Shown in pieces: positions 1-6,135 of a DNA stretch of 6,279 nt. The stretch comes from an uncultured Hyphomicrobiales bacterium (lineage in GTDB: Bacteria; Pseudomonadota; Alphaproteobacteria; Rhizobiales; CAJQND01), in assembly GCA_905479595.1 (NCBI GenBank), contig CAJQND010000422.1, forward strand, positions 1 to 6,279. Reading direction: 5' to 3'. A model generated the notes under the pieces. That model was given only the letters and a program-made list of their open reading frames with translations. It was not told where the DNA came from and did no database searches. The translations under genes and the position numbers were made by a program. Within the stretch, counting starts at the first letter, position 1. Each line of letters starts with the position of its first letter.

Positions 1-471
1 GAGGGAATAGGCATCGAGCCAGCCTTCACCGGATTCTCCATAGGCCCCCAGCGCAATATCATCGGTTTCCAGCCACGGCAGCCGGGCTTTTAATTCATCT
101 GGCCCAAGCAGAGAAATATCCGCCCCGTGGGCGTGCTGGATTGCGTGATTTGCTTCGAGAATTGACCGACCTTCTTCTGAGGCTAGAAACAAATAGGGAT
201 TGGGGCGGAAGCTCACGTCGGCTTGTGGACCGAATGTGCCTTTTAGATTTGTCAGAAAGTCGATGCCGAACTGCGAAATAGCGATGTTTTCCGGCGTCGA
301 GTATTGCTGGCGAATGCCGGCAACGGAGCGGCCCGTGGAGCCATATTGGTAGCTGGCGTCTTTTTCAGCCACTAAAATGGTGGCGTCCGGGGCCAGTTGG
401 CTGAGAAACCAGGCTATGGATGAGCCAATTACACCGCCACCGGCAATCACAATGTCATACGCAGTTTTCAT
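1..471 (-). CDS. FAD-dependent oxidoreductase, DAO family (FOXRED1-like), N-terminal part
   Basis: Reading the minus strand from the ATG at 471-469 gives 157 open codons that run off the left edge, so the C-terminal part is missing. The protein opens MKTAYDIVIAGGGVIGSS, a Rossmann dinucleotide-binding fold with Gly11, Gly13 and Gly16. Glu36 ends the second beta strand (ILVAEKD), the usual contact to the FAD ribose. The segment GSTGRSVAGIRQQYSTPENI (residues 44-63) is typical of DAO-family FAD oxidoreductases and resembles the corresponding part of FOXRED1 as I remember it. Near the visible end, GEGWLD also fits that family. These enzymes oxidise amines or amino acids such as sarcosine, glycine or D-amino acids, but the substrate cannot be read from this half. 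The start is preceded by GGGGCGGAA, a modest ribosome site. It is divergent from mcl2, sharing the 472-623 region; a functional link to that operon is only an inference. Family call is sound, specificity unknown. Confidence 0.88.
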   Translation of the reverse strand, partial: MKTAYDIVIAGGGVIGSSIAWFLSQLAPDATILVAEKDASYQYGSTGRSVAGIRQQYSTPENIAISQFGIDFLTNLKGTFGPQADVSFRPNPYLFLASEEGRSILEANHAIQHAHGADISLLGPDELKARLPWLETDDIALGAYGESGEGWLDAYSL

Positions 472-515
472 TTCCGCCCCGCAGATTGTTCGCTAGGCGC
501 AGTGTGGCGCAACAA

Positions 516-535
516 ATTGTGCATGTCATGCAAAA
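516..535. repeat. Dyad element 1, possible regulator binding site
   Basis: TGCATG-T-CATGCA at 520-532 is a perfect inverted repeat with 6-bp arms and a 1-bp centre. After one mismatch, TT (517-518) pairs with AA (534-535). It also fits TTG-N11-CAA (517-533), the T-N11-A form of LysR-type regulator boxes. The first nine bases, ATTGTGCAT (516-524), recur exactly at 556-564. It lies between the two divergent start codons. The dyad is seen directly; operator function is inference. Confidence 0.5.
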
Positions 536-555
536 GTCGATATGCGCCCATGTGT

Positions 556-570
556 ATTGTGCATTGCAAT
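556..570. repeat. Dyad element 2, overlapping the -35 region of the mcl2 promoter
   Basis: ATTGTGCATTGCAAT has ATTG/CAAT arms around 7 bp and contains the self-complementary 8-mer ATTGCAAT (563-570). Its ATTGTGCAT start is identical to 516-524, offset by exactly 40 bp, about four helical turns, so both elements would face the same side of the DNA. Relative to the TATAAT at 583-588 it occupies the place of a -35 box, and there is no good TTGACA-like hexamer there. That arrangement suits an activator contacting RNA polymerase or a blocking repressor. Function is inferred. Confidence 0.45.
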
Positions 571-582
571 ATAACGTTGGAA

Positions 583-588
583 TATAAT
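583..588 (+). promoter_or_regulatory. -10 box (TATAAT) of the probable mcl2-mch promoter
   Basis: A perfect TATAAT faces mcl2, 35 bp before its ATG, predicting transcription from about position 595 and a leader of roughly 30 nt. The hexamer 17 bp upstream is TGCATT (560-565), a poor -35, so the promoter may depend on a regulator at the dyad elements. A second, weaker candidate TATAAC lies at 570-575, also without a clear -35. Confidence 0.5.
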
Positions 589-611
589 AGGGTCTCGCCG
601 GGATAGTAAGC

Positions 612-616
612 AGGGG
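612..616 (+). promoter_or_regulatory. Ribosome binding site deciding the mcl2 start
   Basis: AGGGG stands 7 bp before the ATG at 624. A TTG codon directly before it (621-623) is also in frame, but the ATG is the stronger start codon and has the better spacing. The protein is therefore given as 294 residues beginning MPVKIVPRRS. Confidence 0.6.
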
Positions 617-623
617 TTGTTTG

Positions 624-1508
624 ATGCCAGTGAAGATCGTTCCGCGCCGCAGCGTGCTCTATATGCCGGGATCCAATGCGCGGGCTCTGGAAAAAGCCAA
701 AACGCTGGATGCAGATGGCCTGATTCTCGATCTGGAAGATGCGGTTGCACCGGATGCGAAGGCTCTGGCGCGCGATCAGGTGTGTGCAGCGGTGGTTGCT
801 GGTGGCTATGGACGGCGCGAACTGATCATCCGGGTTAATGGACCAGACACACCCTGGTGGGCCGATGATATGGCCGCCGCTGCGAAAGCCGGCCCATCGG
901 CAATACTTGTGCCGAAAGTCTCCAGCGCTGCTGACATTGCGGGCGCCAAAGAGGCGATGAAAAATGCCGGTGCCAGCGAAGATGTGCAACTATGGGTGAT
1001 GATGGAAACCCCGCTCGCCATGCTCAACGCCCGTGAAATTTCGGCGTGCGCTGAGGAGCCCGGCAACCGGTTGACCTGCTTCATCATGGGTACCAATGAT
1101 TTGGCCAAGGAAACTCGCGCCAAGCTGACAGCTGACCGCCAACCGATGCTGGCCTGGCTCTCAACCTGTGTTGCAGCCGCGCGCGCTTACGGTATCGATA
1201 TTGTCGACGGGGTTTATAACGACTTTCGCAATGACGAAGGCTTTGCGGCCGAATGCGCCCATGGAGTAGCCATTGGCATGGATGGTAAAACGCTTATCCA
1301 TCCAGGCCAGATCGGGCCATGCAATGATGCATTTTCACCTGATGAAAGCGAAGTTGCAGCCGCGCGTAAGATCATCGCCGCATTTGAATTGCCGGAAAAC
1401 CAGGGTAAAGGCGTCATCACCATTGATGGCAAGATGACCGAACTGCTTCACGCGGAAATGGCCAAGCGGACTGTGGCGATTTCCGACGCGATTGGATCGG
1501 GCGCATGA
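624..1508 (+). CDS. mcl2: (3S)-malyl-CoA thioesterase / HpcH-HpaI (CitE-like) CoA ester lyase
   Basis: A single-domain TIM-barrel enzyme of the HpcH/HpaI aldolase-citrate lyase beta family, 294 residues. Visible family marks are RSVLYMPGS (9-17), the DLEDAVAP strand (36-43), Arg70 in IIRVNG (substrate carboxylate), Lys98 in LVPKV, the Mg-binding pair Glu128 (MMETP) and Asp159 (MGTNDLAKE), IVDGVYNDF (193-201) and GKTLIHPGQI (221-230). The MGTNDLAKE, VDGVYN and DGKTLIHP wording matches what I remember of Rhodobacter sphaeroides Mcl2, a malyl-CoA thioesterase, better than Mcl1, the longer malyl-CoA/beta-methylmalyl-CoA lyase. Mcl2 hydrolyses (S)-malyl-CoA to malate and CoA in the cytoplasm, completing a two-step malate synthase. 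The stop overlaps the mch start by 4 bp, so the two are probably co-transcribed and translationally coupled. Lyase versus thioesterase cannot be settled by motif reading; family and pathway are firm, precise reaction less so. Confidence 0.87.
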   Translation: MPVKIVPRRSVLYMPGSNARALEKAKTLDADGLILDLEDAVAPDAKALARDQVCAAVVAGGYGRRELIIRVNGPDTPWWADDMAAAAKAGPSAILVPKVSSAADIAGAKEAMKNAGASEDVQLWVMMETPLAMLNAREISACAEEPGNRLTCFIMGTNDLAKETRAKLTADRQPMLAWLSTCVAAARAYGIDIVDGVYNDFRNDEGFAAECAHGVAIGMDGKTLIHPGQIGPCNDAFSPDESEVAAARKIIAAFELPENQGKGVITIDGKMTELLHAEMAKRTVAISDAIGSGA

Positions 1509-2554
1509 ACAAGACAAATCCCGGCAATTTCTTTGAAGATTTCTCAGTGGGTCAAACCATCTTGCATGCCACCCCGCGCACTCTGTATGAAGGTGATGCG
1601 GCGCTTTACACCGCCCTTTATGGGTCGCGTTTCGCGGTGGAATCATCTGATGAATTCGCCAAGCTGGCTGGCTATGATACCTCGCCGTTTGATGATTTTT
1701 TGGTTTTCCACATTGTGTTTGGAAAAACCGTGCCGGACATTTCGCTCAATGCAGTGGCCAATCTTGGCTATGCGGAATGCCGGTTCCTGAAGCGCGTTTA
1801 CAGGGGCGATACCTTGTCTGCCACCTCTGAGGTGATCGGGGTCAAGGAAAATTCCAGTGGCAAGACCGGAGTGGTTTATGTGCGTTCCACAGGCACCAAT
1901 CAGAACGGTGAAATTGTTCTTCAATTTGCGCGCTGGGTGATGGTGAACAAGCGCGATGTGTCTTCTCGCGCGCAGGAACCGGTAGTGCCAGAGTTGGCAG
2001 ATCATGTGGCAGCGCAAGACTTAGGTGCCGCGTGCCCGCCTGTTGTTCCTGAAGACTGGGACAATGCACTTGCCGGATCATCCAATCGGTGGGGCGACTA
2101 TAAAGTTGGTGAAAAGATTGATCACGTAGATGGTATGACTGTCGAAGAAGCTGAGCACATGCTGGCGACAAGGCTTTACCAGAACACGGCAAAAGTTCAC
2201 TTCAACCAGTTTGAACAAGGCAAAGGGCGTTTTGGCCGCCGGTTGATTTATGGTGGGCATGTGATCTCAATCGCCCGTTCCCTGTCGTTTAACGGTCTCG
2301 GCAATGCGTTCCACATTTCCGCAATCAATGGCGGACGCCATGTTGCGCCGCTTTTTGCCGATGCAACTGTGTTTGCGTGGAGCGAAGTGAAAGACGTTGC
2401 TGAAATTCCTGGCCAGAATGGGGTGGGTGCATTGCGTCTCGTTACTTACGCAACTGCAGATACGCCTTGCGCAGGTTTTCCAGGCCGCGCAGACAAAGGG
2501 TATGATGACGGAGTTATTCTGGAGCTCGACTACTGGGCGCTGATGCCGCGCTAG
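1505..2554 (+). CDS. mch: Mesaconyl-CoA hydratase (beta-methylmalyl-CoA dehydratase), MaoC-like tandem hotdog
   Basis: A 349-residue protein, the length expected of two fused MaoC/hotdog domains. It begins MNKTNPGNFFEDFSVGQ, and the N-terminal domain carries HATPRTLYEGDAALYTALYG (21-40) and FGKTVPDISLNAVANLGYAE (72-91). The C-terminal domain starts near 196 with DYKVGEKIDHVDGMTVEEAE. It carries YQNTAKVHFN (225-234), where Asn227 and His232 sit like the N-P-x-H catalytic residues of R-hydratases, then RLIYGGHVISIARSLSFNGL (246-265). It ends LDYWALMPR. The whole pattern agrees with Mch of Rhodobacter and Methylobacterium-type bacteria as I know it. The enzyme reversibly hydrates mesaconyl-CoA to (2R,3S)-beta-methylmalyl-CoA in the ethylmalonyl-CoA pathway. 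Its ATG lies inside the mcl2 stop (ATGA, 1505-1508) with GGATCGGG just upstream as a ribosome site. The product pairs naturally with a malyl-CoA enzyme. The gene is intact, with no sign of transfer. Confidence 0.93.
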   Translation: MNKTNPGNFFEDFSVGQTILHATPRTLYEGDAALYTALYGSRFAVESSDEFAKLAGYDTSPFDDFLVFHIVFGKTVPDISLNAVANLGYAECRFLKRVYRGDTLSATSEVIGVKENSSGKTGVVYVRSTGTNQNGEIVLQFARWVMVNKRDVSSRAQEPVVPELADHVAAQDLGAACPPVVPEDWDNALAGSSNRWGDYKVGEKIDHVDGMTVEEAEHMLATRLYQNTAKVHFNQFEQGKGRFGRRLIYGGHVISIARSLSFNGLGNAFHISAINGGRHVAPLFADATVFAWSEVKDVAEIPGQNGVGALRLVTYATADTPCAGFPGRADKGYDDGVILELDYWALMPR

Positions 2555-2585
2555 ATAATAAGTCCATATGCGACAAAGGCAGGAT

Positions 2586-2614
2586 TTGTAAGCATCAGCG
2601 CATGGGACTATAAC
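2586..2614 (+). promoter_or_regulatory. Probable sdhCDAB promoter
   Basis: TTGTAA (2586-2591) and TATAAC (2609-2614) are separated by exactly 17 bp, a good sigma70-type arrangement, in the gap between mch and sdhC. Transcription would start near 2621, giving a leader of about 49 nt that contains the hairpin at 2632-2654. It implies that sdh can be transcribed separately from mcl2-mch. I see no clear terminator after mch, so read-through is also possible. Prediction from sequence only. Confidence 0.5.
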
Positions 2615-2631
2615 AGCACTGTTTTGAAAAC

Positions 2632-2654
2632 GGCCCGGAGCCAGCCTCCCGGCC
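2632..2654 (+). promoter_or_regulatory. GC-rich hairpin in the sdhC leader
   Basis: GGCCCGGAG (2632-2640) pairs with CTCCCGGCC (2646-2654) around a CCAGC loop, giving eight GC-rich pairs and one C-C mismatch. It is not followed by a run of T, so it is not a typical intrinsic terminator. It ends 6 nt before the GGTGGA ribosome site of sdhC. That position suits control of ribosome access, protection of the mRNA 5' end or an sRNA target. I do not recognise it as a known riboswitch. Confidence 0.45.
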
Positions 2655-2669
2655 CAGTTTGGTGGAATA

Positions 2670-3074
2670 ATGACCGATACAACACCACGTTCACCGCAAC
2701 AAAGGCCGCTCTCGCCGCATTTGCAGGTCTACAAGCCAATGTTGACCATGACGATGTCGATTATGCATCGCGTCACTGGTTCAGCGCTTTATTTCGGTAT
2801 GGTCTTGGTGGCCTGTTGGCTGCTTGCTGCTGCATCCGGTGCAGAACAGTTCAACATGGTGCAATCAATTTACGGTTCGTGGATTGGCAGGTTGATCTTG
2901 TTTGGTTTCACCTGGGCACTCATCCACCACATGCTGGGCGGGTTGCGCCATTTGGTCTGGGATACGGGCCGCGGCTTTGAACTGCCAACCGTTGAAATGA
3001 TGGCGAAGCTTAATCTTGCCGGTTCAATTGTGCTGACAATCCTGTTGTGGATTGTCGCTTATGTGGTGAGGTAA
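2670..3074 (+). CDS. sdhC: Succinate dehydrogenase cytochrome b556 subunit
   Basis: Membrane anchor of complex II, 134 residues, normal for the family. The N-terminus RPLSPHLQVYKP (12-23) is the classic SdhC signature, followed by SIMHRVTG (30-37). There Ser30 and Arg34 align with Escherichia coli SdhC Ser27 and Arg31 of the ubiquinone site. Three membrane segments are visible, about 31-55, 69-93 and 113-133. His87 in HMLGGLRH aligns with the heme b ligand His84 of E. coli. With SdhD it holds heme b, binds ubiquinone and anchors SdhAB to the cytoplasmic face of the inner membrane. The start has GGTGGA (2661-2666) as ribosome site. First gene of the sdhCDAB set, 115 bp after mch and with its own probable promoter. 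Another frame over the same bases shows no domain and is a shadow. Confidence 0.96.
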   Translation: MTDTTPRSPQQRPLSPHLQVYKPMLTMTMSIMHRVTGSALYFGMVLVACWLLAAASGAEQFNMVQSIYGSWIGRLILFGFTWALIHHMLGGLRHLVWDTGRGFELPTVEMMAKLNLAGSIVLTILLWIVAYVVR

Positions 3075-3078
3075 AATC

Positions 3079-3459
3079 ATGGACTTGCGGACACCATTAT
3101 CAAAAGTACGCGGCCATGGGTCGGCTGGCGACGGCACCCACCATTGGTGGCTGCAGCGGGTCACGGCAATTGCCAATATTCCGCTGGTGATCTTCTTTGT
3201 GTTTATTGTCGTTTTGAATATCGGAAAAACCCATGCGGAAGTAGCCGCATGTCTTGGCTCACCTATGGTGGTTATTGGGTTATTGTTGGCAGTGCTTTCC
3301 ATCACCTGGCACATGCGCCTCGGCATGCAGGTGGTAATTGAAGACTATGTGCACGCCGAAGGCACAAAAATCGCGATGCTGCTGGCGAACACGTTTTTTT
3401 GCACCGTCCTGGCAGTTGCCTGCGGGTATTCAATTCTGAAACTCGGATTTGGGGTTTAA
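3079..3459 (+). CDS. sdhD: Succinate dehydrogenase hydrophobic membrane anchor subunit
   Basis: Second membrane anchor, 126 residues. The N-terminus has the HHWWLQRVTAIANIPL motif (21-36) usual in alphaproteobacterial SdhD. Three membrane segments follow, about 29-49, 61-84 and 98-121. His78 aligns with E. coli SdhD His71. Asp89-Tyr90 in IEDYVH align with Asp82-Tyr83, where the tyrosine hydrogen-bonds ubiquinone; the His-to-Asp spacing of 11 residues is the same in both. It pairs with SdhC around heme b. The start lies 4 bp after the sdhC stop, and its ribosome site GTGAGG (3066-3071) is embedded in the end of sdhC, which points to coupled translation. Confidence 0.95.
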   Translation: MDLRTPLSKVRGHGSAGDGTHHWWLQRVTAIANIPLVIFFVFIVVLNIGKTHAEVAACLGSPMVVIGLLLAVLSITWHMRLGMQVVIEDYVHAEGTKIAMLLANTFFCTVLAVACGYSILKLGFGV

Positions 3460-3468
3460 CGATAGATT

Positions 3469-5304
3469 ATGGCGAGTAATTCCAATTCAGCTGCGGGCAG
3501 TTTTAATGTGAATGGGCGCACCTATGAGGTGACTGACCACGAACACGATGTGCTGGTGGTGGGGGCAGGTGGCGCAGGCTTGCGCGCAGCCCTTGGCGCA
3601 TCACAAGCGGGATTGCGCACCGCGTGCGTTTCCAAGGTTTTCCCAACCCGCTCACATACCGTTGCTGCCCAGGGCGGTGTCGCCGCATCGCTGGGTAATA
3701 TGGGCCCGGACAACTGGCGCTGGCATATGTTTGATACCGTCAAGGGTTCAGATTGGCTGGGCGACCAGGACGCGATTGAATATCTTTGCCGCCATGCGCC
3801 GAAAGCTGTCTACGAACTGGAGCATTTCGGCGTGCCGTTTTCGCGCACCGAAGATGGTAAAATTTATCAACGTCCATTCGGCGGCATGACTACCGATTAT
3901 GGCGAAGGCCCGCCAGCCCAACGCACTTGCGCTGCAGCTGACCGCACCGGCCACGCCATGTTGCACACGCTTTACGGCCAGTCGCTGCGCTATTCAGCCG
4001 AGTTCTTTATCGAGTATTTCGCGCTTGATCTGATCATGGAAGATGGGGTGTGCCGGGGCATTATCGCCCTGTGTATGGAAGACGGCACGCTGCACCGGTT
4101 CAAAGCGCACAAAACTATTCTGGCAACCGGCGGATATGGCCGCGCTTATTTCTCTTGCACCTCTGCCCACACGTGCACCGGAGATGGCAACGCCATGGTG
4201 CTGCGCGCTGGCCTGCCTTTGCAGGATATGGAGTTTGTGCAATTCCACCCCACCGGCATTTATGGCGCAGGTTGCCTGATTACCGAAGGCTCGCGCGGTG
4301 AAGGTGGGTATCTTACCAATTCCGAAGGTGAACGGTTTATGGAGCGGTACGCGCCATCAGCCAAAGACCTTGCCTCGCGCGATGTGGTGTCGCGTTCCAT
4401 GACCGTTGAAATTCGCGAAGGCCGTGGCGTGGGCAAGGAAAGCGATCACATTTACCTGCACCTCGATCATCTTGATCCAGATCTCCTGGCCGAACGGCTA
4501 CCGGGTATCTCGGAATCTGCAAGGATTTTTGCCGGTGTCGACGTGACCAAGGAACCGATCCCGGTGCTGCCGACCGTGCATTACAATATGGGCGGCATCC
4601 CGACCAATTTTCATGGCGAAGTCATCTCTGGCGACAAGAAGGACCCGTTGAAAATAGTACCTGGTCTGATGGCCATTGGTGAAGCAGCGTGTGTTTCCGT
4701 GCATGGTGCAAACCGGCTTGGGTCCAATTCGCTGATTGACCTGGTGGTGTTTGGTCGCGCGGCGGGGCTTCGTTGTATCGAAACAGTTGAGGCCAATCAG
4801 TCTCATGCAGAATGGACAAACGGCGCTGGCGAAGAGGCGATTTCGCGGCTGGATAAGTTCCGCTACTCTGATGGTGGCACGCCTACCGCGCAGCTGCGTT
4901 TGAAGATGCAGCGCACCATGCAGTCAAACTGTGCGGTGTTCCGCACCGGTGAAGTGCTCGATGAAGGTCATGACCTGATCCATGATGTGTGGTCAGGCTC
5001 CGATGATATTGCGGTCACTGATCGTTCGCTGATCTGGAATTCCGATCTGATCGAAACTCTGGAATATGACAATCTTATCTCCCAGGCGGTGGTCACCATG
5101 GATGGCGCGCAAAACCGCCAGGAAAGCCGTGGCGCCCATGCCCGTGAAGATTACCCTGACCGTGACGATGACAAGTGGATGGTGCACACGCTGGCGTGGT
5201 CGGATGGCGATAAACGCAAGGTGAAACTGGGCTATCGCGACGTGAACAAATTCACCATGACCAACGACATTCAATACATCAAACCCAAACCACGGGTGTA
5301 CTGA
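3469..5304 (+). CDS. sdhA: Succinate dehydrogenase flavoprotein subunit
   Basis: Catalytic subunit of complex II, 611 residues, oxidising succinate to fumarate on the cytoplasmic side. The FAD-binding glycine motif VGAGGAGLRAALGA is at 31-44. His63 in TRSHTVAAQGG is the covalent FAD attachment site (His45 in E. coli). Active-site residues are His260 (QFHPTGIYG), the proton-shuttle Arg304 (LASRDVVSRS), His371 (HYNMGGIPT) and Arg416 (HGANRLGSNSL), matching E. coli His242, Arg286, His354 and Arg399. The C-terminal helical domain with ESRGAHAREDYP (552-563) is complete. The N-terminus is about 18 residues longer than in E. coli and rich in Ser, Asn and Ala, as in several alphaproteobacterial SdhA proteins. 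The ATG is 9 bp after sdhD but has no clear ribosome site, so translation may be coupled. An in-frame GTG at 3508 with GCGGGCAG before it would give 598 residues. I prefer 3469. Confidence 0.97.
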   Translation: MASNSNSAAGSFNVNGRTYEVTDHEHDVLVVGAGGAGLRAALGASQAGLRTACVSKVFPTRSHTVAAQGGVAASLGNMGPDNWRWHMFDTVKGSDWLGDQDAIEYLCRHAPKAVYELEHFGVPFSRTEDGKIYQRPFGGMTTDYGEGPPAQRTCAAADRTGHAMLHTLYGQSLRYSAEFFIEYFALDLIMEDGVCRGIIALCMEDGTLHRFKAHKTILATGGYGRAYFSCTSAHTCTGDGNAMVLRAGLPLQDMEFVQFHPTGIYGAGCLITEGSRGEGGYLTNSEGERFMERYAPSAKDLASRDVVSRSMTVEIREGRGVGKESDHIYLHLDHLDPDLLAERLPGISESARIFAGVDVTKEPIPVLPTVHYNMGGIPTNFHGEVISGDKKDPLKIVPGLMAIGEAACVSVHGANRLGSNSLIDLVVFGRAAGLRCIETVEANQSHAEWTNGAGEEAISRLDKFRYSDGGTPTAQLRLKMQRTMQSNCAVFRTGEVLDEGHDLIHDVWSGSDDIAVTDRSLIWNSDLIETLEYDNLISQAVVTMDGAQNRQESRGAHAREDYPDRDDDKWMVHTLAWSDGDKRKVKLGYRDVNKFTMTNDIQYIKPKPRVY

Positions 5305-5340
5305 CTTTCCCTATTTGGAACCTTAAGAAAAGAGCCGGAA

Positions 5341-6117
5341 ATGGTCGAACTAACACTGCCAAAGAACAGCCAGATCAAACAGGGCAAGTCTTGGCCTGCG
5401 CAAAAGGCGGCGGCGACGAAAGAATTCCGCATCTATCGCTATGATCCTGATAGCGTTGGCAATCCGCAGGTTGATACCTATGTGATCGATGCTGAAAATT
5501 GCGGGCCGATGGTGCTTGATGGACTGATCAAGATCAAAAACGAGATCGACCCGACCCTGACATTCCGGCGCTCGTGCCGTGAGGGCATTTGCGGCTCTTG
5601 CGCCATGAATATTGACGGTACCAACACACTGGCCTGCCTGAAAGGCATGGATGAAGTATCTGGCGCGGTGAAAATTTATCCGTTGCCCCATATGCCGGTG
5701 GTCAAGGATCTGGTGCCGGATATGACCAGGTTCTATGCGCAACATCAATCGATTGAGCCTTGGCTGCAAACCGAATCTGCACAGCCGCGCAAGGAATGGC
5801 TGCAAAGCCATGAAGATCGCGAAAAGCTTGATGGGTTGTATGAATGTATTCTGTGCGCCTGCTGCTCCACCTCATGCCCGAGCTATTGGTGGAATGGTGA
5901 TCGCTACCTCGGCCCTGCAGTCTTGTTGCAGGCCTATCGCTGGTTGATTGACAGTCGTGATGAAGCCACTGGCAAACGTCTTGATAACCTGGAAGACCCT
6001 TTCAGGCTTTATCGATGCCACACGATCATGAACTGCGCCAAAGCCTGCCCCAAGGGTCTCAGCCCTGCAAAGGCGATTGCAGAAATCAAAAAGATGATGG
6101 TTGAACGCCGGGTTTAA
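5341..6117 (+). CDS. sdhB: Succinate dehydrogenase iron-sulfur subunit
   Basis: Electron-transfer subunit of complex II, 258 residues, carrying electrons from the SdhA flavin to ubiquinone in SdhCD. The N-terminal plant-type ferredoxin domain holds the [2Fe-2S] cluster on Cys79, Cys84, Cys87 (CREGICGSC) and Cys99. The C-terminal domain has CILCACCSTSCPSYWW (169-184) and CHTIMNCAKACPKGL (226-240). The [4Fe-4S] ligands are Cys169, Cys172, Cys175 and Cys236; the [3Fe-4S] ligands are Cys179, Cys226 and Cys232. Trp184 aligns with the quinone-site Trp164 of E. coli, and the C-terminal cluster spacings are identical. The N-terminus is about 20-24 residues longer than in E. coli. It starts 36 bp after sdhA, with AAGAG about 6 bp before the ATG as a modest ribosome site. 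It closes the sdhCDAB cluster, with no gene inserted between the subunits. Confidence 0.97.
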   Translation: MVELTLPKNSQIKQGKSWPAQKAAATKEFRIYRYDPDSVGNPQVDTYVIDAENCGPMVLDGLIKIKNEIDPTLTFRRSCREGICGSCAMNIDGTNTLACLKGMDEVSGAVKIYPLPHMPVVKDLVPDMTRFYAQHQSIEPWLQTESAQPRKEWLQSHEDREKLDGLYECILCACCSTSCPSYWWNGDRYLGPAVLLQAYRWLIDSRDEATGKRLDNLEDPFRLYRCHTIMNCAKACPKGLSPAKAIAEIKKMMVERRV

Positions 6118-6135
6118 AATTCCACGACACCAAAA

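Larger units (their letters stand above)
472..623. promoter_or_regulatory. Divergent intergenic region between the oxidoreductase gene and mcl2
   Basis: This 152-bp stretch has no supported gene and must hold the promoters of both divergent genes. Its right half is clearly more AT-rich than the flanking coding DNA. It contains the dyad elements at 516-535 and 556-570, a TATAAT box at 583-588 facing mcl2, and the mcl2 ribosome binding site at 612-616. I could not identify a convincing promoter for the minus-strand gene. Reading frames crossing the region show no recognisable protein and are shadows. Confidence 0.7.

Noticed and set aside
621..623. TTG as the mcl2 start codon
   Set aside because: The adjoining in-frame ATG at 624 is 7 bp from AGGGG and is the stronger start; the difference is one residue.
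468..989. Minus-strand open frame across the intergenic region and the start of mcl2
   Set aside because: No ribosome site or recognisable domain; it overlaps the well-supported mcl2 and the start of the oxidoreductase gene. Composition reflects the antisense of coding DNA.
2568..2605. ATGCG...CGCAT inverted repeat after mch as a terminator
   Set aside because: Only 5 bp with a long loop and no T-run after it; the predicted sdhC -10 follows immediately.
2624..2980. Open plus-strand frame overlapping sdhC with Cys-rich segments
   Set aside because: It shares bases with sdhC in another frame. sdhC has full family motifs and this frame has none, so it is a shadow.
5350..5811. Minus-strand open frame of about 150 codons inside sdhB
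   Set aside because: Antisense shadow of a conserved gene, with no motif and no independent signal for expression.
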